Part shown: positions 27,423-35,342 of the stretch, piece by piece
How positions within the stretch are numbered: position 1 is the first letter of the stretch
Layout: every line of letters starts with the position of its first letter
NCBI GenBank assembly: GCA_023476545.1
Contig: JAMCYP010000025.1
Span: forward strand, 1 to 38,880
Direction: 5' to 3'
DNA length: 38,880 nt
From: Candidatus Martarchaeota archaeon
GTDB taxonomy: Archaea; Micrarchaeota; Micrarchaeia; Micrarchaeales; CABMGC01
Made by a program: the position numbers and the translations under genes
Notes under the pieces: generated by a model
Databases searched by the model: none
What the model was told of the DNA's origin: nothing
What the model saw: the letters and a program-made list of their open reading frames with translations, nothing else

Positions 27423-28151
27423 ATGGCTACTTATAGCGAACCAGAACTTATCATCCCTACGCTCAGCTTGCTCAAAGAGCATTCTGCTGGCTTGAGGATG
27501 TCGCAGATAATACACGCTCTGCTTGGGGTATTAGCTCCTTCAGGGCACGATATGGACATAATCTCAGGAAGAGCGGACACTTATTTTAGTCAAAAAGTCA
27601 GAAACCTCAAATCCCACGATACCTTGACAAGAAAAGGTTTGGCTACCTACAATAATGGCATCTTCAAGATTACTGATGCTGGACTAAGGTATATTGAAGA
27701 AAATGTGCCGATACACGATGCACTCGTCTCTCAAGGATTTTCACAGAGGGATATAGACCAAGAGATTGAAAGCGACTATGATGGAATAATTATAGAAGAA
27801 GGTGCAGGAACAGAAAGATCAGCAGTCCAGCGAGAAAGGTCTGGAAGACTGCGAAACACTGCATTAAGAGAATTCAAGAGACGAAATGGAGGCAAATTGG
27901 AATGTTTGGTTTGCGGGTTCGACTTCGAGAAAAAATACGGAGAGTTAGGCCGAGATTACATAGAAATTCATCATAGGTCTCCTGTTCACCTTATGGATAT
28001 TCAAGGAACGCAAACGAGATTGTCAGAAGCACTTGAAAAAGTAGTCCCGCTCTGCTCTAATTGCCACAGAATGGTTCATAGAAAAAGGAGCACGGTCTTG
28101 TCGCCTGAAGAATTGAAACACATAGTCATAACTCAAGAAGGTAGGCAATGA
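27423..28151 (+). CDS. HNH endonuclease with N-terminal winged-helix region (restriction endonuclease-like)
   Basis: ATG 27423. C-terminal CLVCGFDFEKKYGELGRDYIEIHHRSPVHL...VVPLCSNCHRMVHR: HNH core with two CXXC; N-terminal SLLKEHSAGLRMSQIIHALLG...VRNLKSHDTLTRKGLATY. Confidence 0.88.
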   Translation: MATYSEPELIIPTLSLLKEHSAGLRMSQIIHALLGVLAPSGHDMDIISGRADTYFSQKVRNLKSHDTLTRKGLATYNNGIFKITDAGLRYIEENVPIHDALVSQGFSQRDIDQEIESDYDGIIIEEGAGTERSAVQRERSGRLRNTALREFKRRNGGKLECLVCGFDFEKKYGELGRDYIEIHHRSPVHLMDIQGTQTRLSEALEKVVPLCSNCHRMVHRKRSTVLSPEELKHIVITQEGRQ

Positions 28152-28441
28152 GGAGAATAAACGCAGATGTTAAAATAGTGAATGTGGTTGCAAGAGTAAA
28201 AACACCCCCTCTTGATTTATACAAGATGGCAAAGGCAAACAAGAACATGGTCTTCGACCAAGACTTGCGACTCGCTTGGCATCCAACTACCTGCGGGCAT
28301 GGGAACATAACCCTGATGAAAGGAGGCATCAGCATCGCTGGCGCAAGGTCTGTGAGAGAGGCTAAGAAAGAACTTGGGCTTTGTCTCAGCAGGTTAAAAT
28401 TTTACTACATAGGAGACGGGACTAAACGGCCAACGCCGTAA
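28148..28441 (+). CDS. Single-repeat TATA-binding-protein-like (TBP-like) domain protein
   Basis: ADVKIVNVVARVKTPPLDLYKMAKANKNMVFDQDLRLAWHPTTCGHGNITLMKGGISIAGARSVREAKKELGLCLSRLK aligns by eye with one archaeal TBP repeat (IENIVASV...LDLEKV...SSGKLVVTGAKSVQD...AVAKL). Overlaps the HNH stop by 4 nt. Confidence 0.75.
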   Translation: MRRINADVKIVNVVARVKTPPLDLYKMAKANKNMVFDQDLRLAWHPTTCGHGNITLMKGGISIAGARSVREAKKELGLCLSRLKFYYIGDGTKRPTP

Positions 28442-29603
28442 TTAGCTTCTTCTGGTTCTGCTTCACGTCGAGGTTGTGTATCACCAGATGCTTTACTTCC
28501 CTTTCGTTTCTTCCCTTTATGTTGTAGATGTAAGTTTTGCCAAATGACAGTATCTTGATACCTCTCTTTCTCTTGTAGAGGTTCAGTATAAACGGGGTTG
28601 ATTTTATTATAAGTACGAACTTCGCCTTCAGATTGATGACTATGTTCGCAAGCCGTTCTTGGTCTTCACGTGTAAATGGATTCTCTTCGTATTCACTAAA
28701 TTCTGTATCATAGGGGGGGTCAAGAAACACGAAGTCGTTCCCTGTGGGCTTATACTTCTCAAATATCTTTTCAAAGTCCAGATTCTCAATTTTCGCATTT
28801 GAAAGAACCTGTCTGACATCATCAGAAAATAGGCGATCGACCTTGTTTCTAAAGTCCTTATTGTTATAATTCATTCCTCCATATGGAACATTGAAGTCTC
28901 CAGAGTCATTGAATCTGAACATACCTCCGTAGCAAAATTCTCTAACAAAATAATAATTGGCCACTTTCTTTTCATCAGGTATTCCTATAAGTCCACGCTT
29001 ACTTCTGTTCATCATCTCTCTGAAGTGGATATAAAATCCACTTCTGAAAGCAGTTTCTATATTCTGCTTTATACTATCATTGCTGAAGTTATTTTCAGAA
29101 TCAAGATCCTTCTTGATGTGCTTAAGTTTTGCTATCACGTTTTTCTGCATTGTTTTTAACATGTTATCCCGGTCTAAACAGAACTTATTGTGGAATAATC
29201 CATTGAAAGCTAAAATCTCCCCATTGAAGAGCTTCACAATCCTGTTTTCGAGTTCAATATCGTCAATCTGGTTCCGTTTGTATTTGTTATATAAGTCAAG
29301 GAACTTGTCTCCGAAATTTGCCATATACTCATTGATGCGTTCCCAATACTTGACATAATAGTAGAGTTCTTTCTTGAACACCTCTCTCTGCTCACCATTG
29401 CAGAGCAATTTGTATATTAGCATCAGTTCTTGCGACCTGTCATTTATTACGGCATCAGTTGGTTGCAAATGGAAGAATAATGCGCCTCCTCCAAAAAATG
29501 GCTCAAAATATCTATCAAACTTTTTCGGTATAATCTTCTCAATGTATTTGATTTCGGAAGATTTACCTCCTGCCCATTTTATAATAGGTTTCACGTTAAA
29601 CAC
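28422..29603 (-). CDS. Dam-like adenine-specific DNA methyltransferase (D12 class)
   Basis: IIKWAGGKSSEIKYIEKIIP (motif X), YFEPFFGGGALFFHL (motif I), DFVFLDPPYDTEFSEY (motif IV). Confidence 0.93.
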   Translation of the reverse strand: MFNVKPIIKWAGGKSSEIKYIEKIIPKKFDRYFEPFFGGGALFFHLQPTDAVINDRSQELMLIYKLLCNGEQREVFKKELYYYVKYWERINEYMANFGDKFLDLYNKYKRNQIDDIELENRIVKLFNGEILAFNGLFHNKFCLDRDNMLKTMQKNVIAKLKHIKKDLDSENNFSNDSIKQNIETAFRSGFYIHFREMMNRSKRGLIGIPDEKKVANYYFVREFCYGGMFRFNDSGDFNVPYGGMNYNNKDFRNKVDRLFSDDVRQVLSNAKIENLDFEKIFEKYKPTGNDFVFLDPPYDTEFSEYEENPFTREDQERLANIVINLKAKFVLIIKSTPFILNLYKRKRGIKILSFGKTYIYNIKGRNEREVKHLVIHNLDVKQNQKKLITALAV

Positions 29604-29744
29604 CGAATAGATGTGTGGCTAACGCTAACAAAGAGGCATCACCCAAAAGCAAAAGAGAGCTATCTCTTGTTATGCGTTTTAGCTCGTACGCAGTTCTACT
29701 AAAAAGATTAGGTAAGAAAAAGGATTTATTACTTGCTATCCCTT

Positions 29745-29999
29745 TCATTTTTTCGCCCTGACCTTCATCACCTCTTTCCCGTTCTTGCCATTCTTGACAT
29801 ACGGCTTGTTCCAATAAGGAGACTTACAAGCAGGATTAGGGCATACAGTAGGCAGTTCATCGGTTCTGGGTATCCATTCGTGTCCGCACCTTGTGCAATG
29901 CAGTTTATGCTCGAACTCAAAACCACAATGAGGGCACTTAATCATATTGAGGGGTTCGATGCTATTGCTTTTAACCTTTTCGTTATTGACTTTAGCCAT
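29745..29999 (-). CDS. Small zinc-ribbon protein
   Basis: 84 aa: MIKCPHCGFEFEHKLHCTRCGHEWIPRTDELPTVCPNPACKSPYWNKP; several CXXC knuckles; SD-like GAGAGG upstream of ATG. Confidence 0.75.
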   Translation of the reverse strand: MAKVNNEKVKSNSIEPLNMIKCPHCGFEFEHKLHCTRCGHEWIPRTDELPTVCPNPACKSPYWNKPYVKNGKNGKEVMKVRAKK

Positions 30000-30083
30000 A
30001 TATACCTCTCCTCAACCTTTATAATATATTATTCAAGGTATATAAAACTATCTTCTCTTTATCGGACTTCCTCAACTATACTG

Positions 30084-30101
30084 ATAGGTATATATACCTA
30101 T
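30084..30101. promoter_or_regulatory. 18-bp perfect palindrome ATAGGTATATATACCTAT in the divergent Zn-ribbon/transposase promoter region
   Basis: Directly read; contains AGGTATATA in both orientations, and a further AGGTATATA lies at 30036-30044. Confidence 0.6.
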
Positions 30102-30133
30102 GAGTATATAGTTATATCGAAAGGAATGGTCTT

Positions 30134-31342
30134 ATGGAATACCAGAAATTGATGCAGATAAGGAAGGAGAAGGGTAAGGAAATTGCCTCTACCAAGAAGG
30201 TGAGGCGAGAAGGAAAATACTGGATAGTCCCTTCACAAAGCAGAGACGCACAATACAGGGTTGAACTGACCATAGCGGGAGCGACCTGCACGTGCCCAGA
30301 TTACGCCAAGAGAGGCGTAAGGTGTAAGCATGTCTGGGCAGTGGAATACACCATAGAAAAGAAAACCAACGTTGATGGCTCAACAACGATAACGCAGACC
30401 AAGCGCATAACCTATCCGCAGAACTGGTCTGTCTACACACAGGCGCAGAACGCAGAGGTAAGGCTCTTTGACGGCTTGCTGAAAGACCTTGTCCAGAACG
30501 TGCCAGAGGAGGCGCAGACTATGGGCAGACCACGCATACCTCTGAAAGAGGCAGTCTTTTGCTCCATACAGAAGGTCTATTCTGGGCTTTCAAGCAGAAG
30601 GGCACATTCGCTATATGAGTTTGCTCAGGAAAGACAACAGATAGTGAAAGCACCTAACTACAACACGATAAACTTGACCCTGAACAGACCTGAACTGACT
30701 CCTATACTGCATAACCTTCTTGCCATATCTGCGCTGCCCCTACGAAGCATAGAGACCACTTTCGCAGTAGACTCTACAGGTTTCAGGACTAACCGCTTTA
30801 GCGAGTATGCAAGCGACAAATACGGCACTCCGAAGATGCACGATTGGGTAAAGTTACACGGCGTCTGCGGAACTACCACGAACATAGTGTGCGCCGTGTC
30901 GGTAAGCCCAGAAAGGTCGGGCGACTCTCCGCAATTAGAGCCTCTTATCAGGGAAACCGCACAAGCAGGTTTTCAGATAAAGGAAGTCCTTGCGGATAGC
31001 GCCTACGCCTCACGCAAGAACTATGAAGTCATAGACGAACTCGGCGGAACTGGCTACATACCTTTCAGGGCATACACAAGCGGAAATGCACGAGGCAGCC
31101 TTATATGGAAGAAAGCATTTCTGTTCTTCCAGAACCACGAAGCAGAGTTTATGGAGCATTACCACAAGCGCAGTAATGTGGAGACCACGTTTATGGCGAT
31201 AAAGACAAAGTTCGGCGACACGCTCAAGTCAAAGAACGAAATAGCGCAGGTGAACGAACTCCTGTGCAAACTCATAGCTTACAACCTTTCAGTAGTGATT
31301 GCGGAGATGTTCAATCTGGGCATACAAGCAAACCTCAAGTAG
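30134..31342 (+). CDS. DDE transposase with N-terminal SWIM zinc finger (IS4-superfamily-like)
   Basis: SWIM: CTCPDYAKRGVRCKH. Catalytic: TTFAVDSTGF (D), KEVLADSAYASRKNYE (D), EHYHKRSNVETTFMAIKTKFG (Y-2-R-3-E-6-K). Confidence 0.88.
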   Translation: MEYQKLMQIRKEKGKEIASTKKVRREGKYWIVPSQSRDAQYRVELTIAGATCTCPDYAKRGVRCKHVWAVEYTIEKKTNVDGSTTITQTKRITYPQNWSVYTQAQNAEVRLFDGLLKDLVQNVPEEAQTMGRPRIPLKEAVFCSIQKVYSGLSSRRAHSLYEFAQERQQIVKAPNYNTINLTLNRPELTPILHNLLAISALPLRSIETTFAVDSTGFRTNRFSEYASDKYGTPKMHDWVKLHGVCGTTTNIVCAVSVSPERSGDSPQLEPLIRETAQAGFQIKEVLADSAYASRKNYEVIDELGGTGYIPFRAYTSGNARGSLIWKKAFLFFQNHEAEFMEHYHKRSNVETTFMAIKTKFGDTLKSKNEIAQVNELLCKLIAYNLSVVIAEMFNLGIQANLK

Positions 31343-31575
31343 AGCTGTTAAGTATTTCCGAAAAGAACCTTTCGGCACTACTTCGTTTTGGGCAATATGT
31401 AGCACTTATTGGAGATGTTATCCGTATTCTCCCATCCCTCTTATCTTTGAAGACAACAAGTCCATACACTTCAACTCTACCTCGTCTTCGAATTATTTTG
31501 AATCCAGCCATAGATTACCCTATATGACTTGCTCGTAAAGTCTTAAGAATGCTAATTTAGCAAGTCAGAAATCTG

Positions 31576-31592
31576 ACTTTATTAGCAAAGCC
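31576..31592 (-). repeat. Right terminal inverted repeat (reverse complement GGCTTTGCTAATAAAGT)
   Basis: Exact reverse complement of 27335-27351. Confidence 0.92.
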
Positions 31593-31601
31593 CGTTAGCG
31601 A
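31593..31601. repeat. Right copy of 9-bp target-site duplication CGTTAGCGA
   Basis: Identical to 27326-27334. Confidence 0.9.
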
Positions 31602-31622
31602 CGGCAGCGACGCTGCGTCTGC

Positions 31623-32837
31623 CTATTTCTTCTGCTTTCGGCCAGTGGACTTGCGTCTTCTGTAAGCGAAGACAGCTATAGCCGCCACCACAACAATAAT
31701 AGCAACACCAACAACCAGGGTAGTCGCTCCTTCGCCACTTACACTCACGAAGTAGTTGTCGGAGCCAGAGAACTGCTGGTTCACGGCGCCGTTGGGCTGC
31801 TTCCACTGCTCGTAGAGCGTGACCGGATAGTTGCCCGGCACTCCTTGCGAGTCGACGCTGACCAGGAAGGTCACGTTCTGCGTCGCTCCCGCCGGCAGGC
31901 TTGCTATGTATGCGGTGCTTGCCACGGGCGTTATCGGATAGCTTGACTGGAGGCTGAGCTGCACCTGCTGCGCGGCGCTCGTCCCGGTGTTCGTTATGGT
32001 GAAGCTGACAGGCACGTCGGTCGCCCCTGGGCCGTAGCTCGCTCCGGCTCCGGTGCCTATGCTGAACTGCGCTGCTGGCGCGATCGAGATGTTTATTGGC
32101 TGCGTGCTCGAGAAGCTCTGGCCCAATGTCGAGGAATAGTAGGACGTAGACGCGACGATGTTCGCGATGCCGACGTTCTGCGACGCTATGAGGAGCGGCT
32201 CGCTGACGCTGGATCCCTGGGTGAGGTTGGAGATGAAGAAGGTGGTCACTGAGCTGAGTATGCTTATTCCAGGTCCTCCAGAAACCGCCACGGTCACGTT
32301 CCTGGCTGTGCCATAGCCAGCGTTCTCTATCACAAGGTCGACAGTCTGGTTCTGGCCGCTGTACAGGGCGGACGGCTCCGGGCTTGACAGCAGCACCTTT
32401 ATCGCAGGCTTGTTCTGCACATAGAAGCTAACGGGCATCGATGACGACGCCACCACCTCTGTGGCCCCCAGCCCATAGTAGCTGGCGTTGAAGTGCACAG
32501 TGTAGGTGCCTGAGGGAGTTGTGGCCGGTATCAGGAAGGTGTAGTTGTAGTATGGCTTGTTCACTCCGGGGTTCACCTCGAATATGTCTGTGCTGTTAGC
32601 CGGAGACATGTTGAATATAGGATAGCTGCCGCTTGCCTGAAGATTGACTGTTTGTACGAAGGATCCGTAGGAGTTGTAAAGTTGGAAGCGTATGGTCGCG
32701 CTTCCACCAGCCACTACTGGATTCGGAGACACCGACACGTTATGTAGCGATAACGCGTTGTCAAGAACAGACTGTGCGCTAACCGCGCAAGTGAGCGCGA
32801 GGAGCGCCACAAACACCCAGAGAATTTTCGTTTTCAT
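31623..32837 (-). CDS. Exported S-layer/CARDB-type protein (COG1361-like), C-terminal TM
   Basis: Signal peptide KILWVFVALLALTCAVSAQ, repeated CARDB-like segments (VLLSSPEPSALYSGQNQTVDLVIENAGYGTARNVTVAVSG), TM VVGVAIIVVVAAIAVFAYRRRKSTGRKQKK. Confidence 0.75.
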   Translation of the reverse strand: MKTKILWVFVALLALTCAVSAQSVLDNALSLHNVSVSPNPVVAGGSATIRFQLYNSYGSFVQTVNLQASGSYPIFNMSPANSTDIFEVNPGVNKPYYNYTFLIPATTPSGTYTVHFNASYYGLGATEVVASSSMPVSFYVQNKPAIKVLLSSPEPSALYSGQNQTVDLVIENAGYGTARNVTVAVSGGPGISILSSVTTFFISNLTQGSSVSEPLLIASQNVGIANIVASTSYYSSTLGQSFSSTQPINISIAPAAQFSIGTGAGASYGPGATDVPVSFTITNTGTSAAQQVQLSLQSSYPITPVASTAYIASLPAGATQNVTFLVSVDSQGVPGNYPVTLYEQWKQPNGAVNQQFSGSDNYFVSVSGEGATTLVVGVAIIVVVAAIAVFAYRRRKSTGRKQKK

Positions 32838-32863
32838 CTATTTCACCAAGCATGAAGAGTATA

Positions 32864-34000
32864 TCAAGCCAATTGATCGCTAGTGTTCTTGAAGAATATG
32901 AATGCAAGCGCGACCATCAGCCCCGAGAAGATCAGGAGCACTGCGGTGTCAAGCAACAGACCCCCTATAGGGAGCGAGCCCTTGATCATTATGTCCCTGA
33001 CCGCGTTTACCGCATAGGTCAGCGGATCTATGACCGCGACGCCCTGCAGCACAGGAGGCAGGAGCGATACCGGTACGAACGCTCCTCCAAGGAATGCGGC
33101 CGGCATTGTAATCGTTTGCCCTATGAGCGCGTATGTCTGGAGCTGCTTGGCCCTGACCGCAAGCGCTATCGACAGAGCCCCGAAGCCCAGACCCACAAGG
33201 AAGATTATCCATATGAGCTCGAGCAGACCCAGCAGGCCCGCGGCTATGGTAGCACCCAGGAGCAGGCCTATTGCAAGGCCTATGTAGGCGCTGATCAGCG
33301 ACTGCATCGTCCCGTACGCTATCTTGCTCAACAGTATTGAGAACTTGTTTATCGGAGTGGTGAGGAATGCCTTCAGGTTGCCGAGCTCCCTGTCGCTTAG
33401 CACGGTGAATCCTGCGCTGAAGACGGACCCGAATGCTGCAACCATGATCACTATACCTCCTACAACGAAGCTTTCGTAGTTGCTAGCTGCGCCGTAGGCG
33501 TAGTTGCTAACCACGGGCACGGGGTCTGAGGGAGCGGCAGAAGAGGCAAAGGCGCCGGAGGTTATCTCGCCGCCGAGCTGCGCCGCCTCCTTGCCCACCA
33601 CGCCGTTGACCACTGCGACTGACTGCGGCTGCGCGTTATCAAGATACACATACACGTCGGGTTTGGGAATCATCGAACCTGAAAATCCGCCGGGTATGAC
33701 TATGACTGCGGCGACGCTTCCCTGCGAGAGCAGGCCCATGGCCGCCTGCTGCGTCGTCGAGCTCACCACCTCCAGGCTGTTTCCGGATTGCAGCGCGTTG
33801 ATGAACTGCAGCGAGAGCGGGCCGTTGTCGTAGTTAACAATAGCCACAGGCACGTTTTTTGGAGTGCTCCCGAAAGCCCCGAGCAGTATGATGAATATTA
33901 TAGGGAAGATGAGCGACCTGCCTATGTTGATGCCAAGGTTCTTCTTGAATATCAGCATCTCCCTCAAGAAGAGCGTGTACGCGTCGTTGAATAGTCCCAT
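32864..34000 (-). CDS. ABC-2 type transporter permease
   Basis: MGLFNDAYTLFLREMLIFKKNLGINIGRSLIFPIIFIILLGAFG ... VVSNYAYGAASNYESFVVGGIVIMVAAFGSVFSAGFTVLSDRELGNLKAFLTTPI. The track start 34027 overlaps the ATPase; ATG 34000 is plausible. Confidence 0.88.
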   Translation of the reverse strand: MGLFNDAYTLFLREMLIFKKNLGINIGRSLIFPIIFIILLGAFGSTPKNVPVAIVNYDNGPLSLQFINALQSGNSLEVVSSTTQQAAMGLLSQGSVAAVIVIPGGFSGSMIPKPDVYVYLDNAQPQSVAVVNGVVGKEAAQLGGEITSGAFASSAAPSDPVPVVSNYAYGAASNYESFVVGGIVIMVAAFGSVFSAGFTVLSDRELGNLKAFLTTPINKFSILLSKIAYGTMQSLISAYIGLAIGLLLGATIAAGLLGLLELIWIIFLVGLGFGALSIALAVRAKQLQTYALIGQTITMPAAFLGGAFVPVSLLPPVLQGVAVIDPLTYAVNAVRDIMIKGSLPIGGLLLDTAVLLIFSGLMVALAFIFFKNTSDQLA

Positions 34001-34001
34001 C

Positions 34002-34997
34002 TTATCTTCCCCTTCCAAGCATCGCACTTCTCGAGTCCTTGAAGCTTCCCTCCTCGTCCCTCACCGCAGTGCCGGTAAGCTTGAGGAAGACATCGTCTAT
34101 AGTGGGCTCGTGCATACTGATGTTGTGCGCATCGATCTTGCTGGCTGACAGCAGCCTGAGTATCTTCCCCACCTTCTCCACCGGCTTGGATCCGCCCGAA
34201 GCCTCGACCTTGTTGGCGAGCACCTTGGGCTCGAGCCCCGCCTTCTTGAATATCTGTTCCACCTTGGCTAGATCGTCCTTGTCTGCCGCGACCTCGATTA
34301 TGGTGCTCATCCCTATCTTCTGCCTCAGCTCTGACGGCGTGCCGAGCGCTATCAGCTTGCCGTGGTCGATGATGCCTATGCGGTCGCAGAGCTGGTCCGC
34401 TTCCTCCAGGTACTGGGTAGTCATCAGTATGGTGACCTTCTGCTCCTTGTTTATCTTCCTGAGCAGTTCCCATATCTTCGTCCTGTTCTGCACGTCCAAG
34501 CCTGTCGTGGGCTCATCCAGCAATATAACCTCGGGCGTGTGCATCAGCGCCTTCGCGGTCTCCAGCCTGCGCTTCATGCCTCCTGAGAACGTACCCGCGT
34601 ACGCCTTCCTGAAGCCTTCCAGGTCTGCCAGCTCAAGCGCAAAGTCTATGTCCTTCTGCAACTCCTTCTGCGGTATCTGGTACAGCCTGCCGAAAATCAT
34701 CAGGTTGTCCTCGGCAGTCAGCTCGGGCTCGACCACTGTCTCCTGCGTCACTATTCCTATCTGGCCCTTTGCCTTCTCAGGCTCCTTGAGCATGTTTATG
34801 CCGTTAACGCTTATGCCTCCAGAGGTTGGCGCAAGAAGACCGAGCAGCATGTTTATCGTGGTGCTCTTGCCTGCACCGTTAGGACCCAGAAGCCCGAAGA
34901 TCTCGCCCTTCTTGATCTTTAGGTTGACTCCGTTGACCGCGGTGAGCTTGTCGAACTTCTTGACCAGGTTGCTTATCTCTATCGCGTATTCTGACAT
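34002..34997 (-). CDS. ABC transporter ATP-binding protein (DrrA/NatA-like)
   Basis: Walker A GLLGPNGAGKSTTINML, signature TFSGGMKRRLE, Walker B VILLDEPTTGLD. Confidence 0.93.
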   Translation of the reverse strand: MSEYAIEISNLVKKFDKLTAVNGVNLKIKKGEIFGLLGPNGAGKSTTINMLLGLLAPTSGGISVNGINMLKEPEKAKGQIGIVTQETVVEPELTAEDNLMIFGRLYQIPQKELQKDIDFALELADLEGFRKAYAGTFSGGMKRRLETAKALMHTPEVILLDEPTTGLDVQNRTKIWELLRKINKEQKVTILMTTQYLEEADQLCDRIGIIDHGKLIALGTPSELRQKIGMSTIIEVAADKDDLAKVEQIFKKAGLEPKVLANKVEASGGSKPVEKVGKILRLLSASKIDAHNISMHEPTIDDVFLKLTGTAVRDEEGSFKDSRSAMLGRGR

Positions 34998-35000
34998 ATT

Positions 35001-35336
35001 CTACATCATCTTGATTACTTCGCGGAATGAGCGCATCATAGCTTTCTTCGATTCCTTCACTATGTGCCTTCCCTTCTGCGTGAGGAGGTAGTTCTTCCTG
35101 ATCACGGCGCCAGCTTTCGCCGTCCTGCTCTTTATGAACCCTTCTCTCTCCAGAGCGGCCATTGTGTTGTATACGTCGTTCTTCGTCATGCCCTCCATGA
35201 TCCAGATCTTCTTGTGGTGCACAGCCTTGATCAGCGCATACGGATATCCGGGCTTCCTGCTGAGATGGGTCATTATCATGACTTTCAGGATGTCTTTCTT
35301 GAAACCCTTGCCTATGTATCTGTCCGTCTCTGCCAA
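35001..35336 (-). CDS. PadR-family transcriptional regulator
   Basis: KKDILKVMIMTHLSRKPGYPYALIKAVHH...MEGMTKNDVYNTMAALEREGFIKSRTAKAGAVIRKNYLLTQKGRHIV. Confidence 0.85.
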   Translation of the reverse strand: MAETDRYIGKGFKKDILKVMIMTHLSRKPGYPYALIKAVHHKKIWIMEGMTKNDVYNTMAALEREGFIKSRTAKAGAVIRKNYLLTQKGRHIVKESKKAMMRSFREVIKMM

Positions 35337-35342
35337 GCGCCC

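Larger units (their letters stand above)
27335..31592. mobile_element. Complete DDE transposon carrying HNH nuclease, TBP-like, Dam-like methyltransferase and Zn-ribbon genes
   Basis: Perfect 17-bp terminal inverted repeats, perfect 9-bp flanking direct repeats, internal DDE transposase, cargo of distinct base composition. Confidence 0.92.

Noticed and set aside
29615-29640. GGCTAACGCTAACAAAG internal sequence resembling the transposon end, suggesting a nested smaller IS
   Set aside because: Only partial similarity to GGCTTTGCTAATAAAGT, no accompanying duplication; the outer ends with perfect TIR and TSD explain the structure better.
29596-29814. 72-aa minus-strand ORF between methylase and Zn-ribbon
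   Set aside because: Overlaps the Zn-ribbon coding region in another frame and has no domain signal.
29733-30152. 139-aa plus-strand ORF across the Zn-ribbon/transposase promoter
   Set aside because: Antisense to the Zn-ribbon gene and runs through the AT-rich divergent promoter; unlikely to be coding.
34039-35091. 350-aa plus-strand ORF
   Set aside because: Antisense to the ABC ATPase with Walker motifs; Ser-rich shadow ORF.
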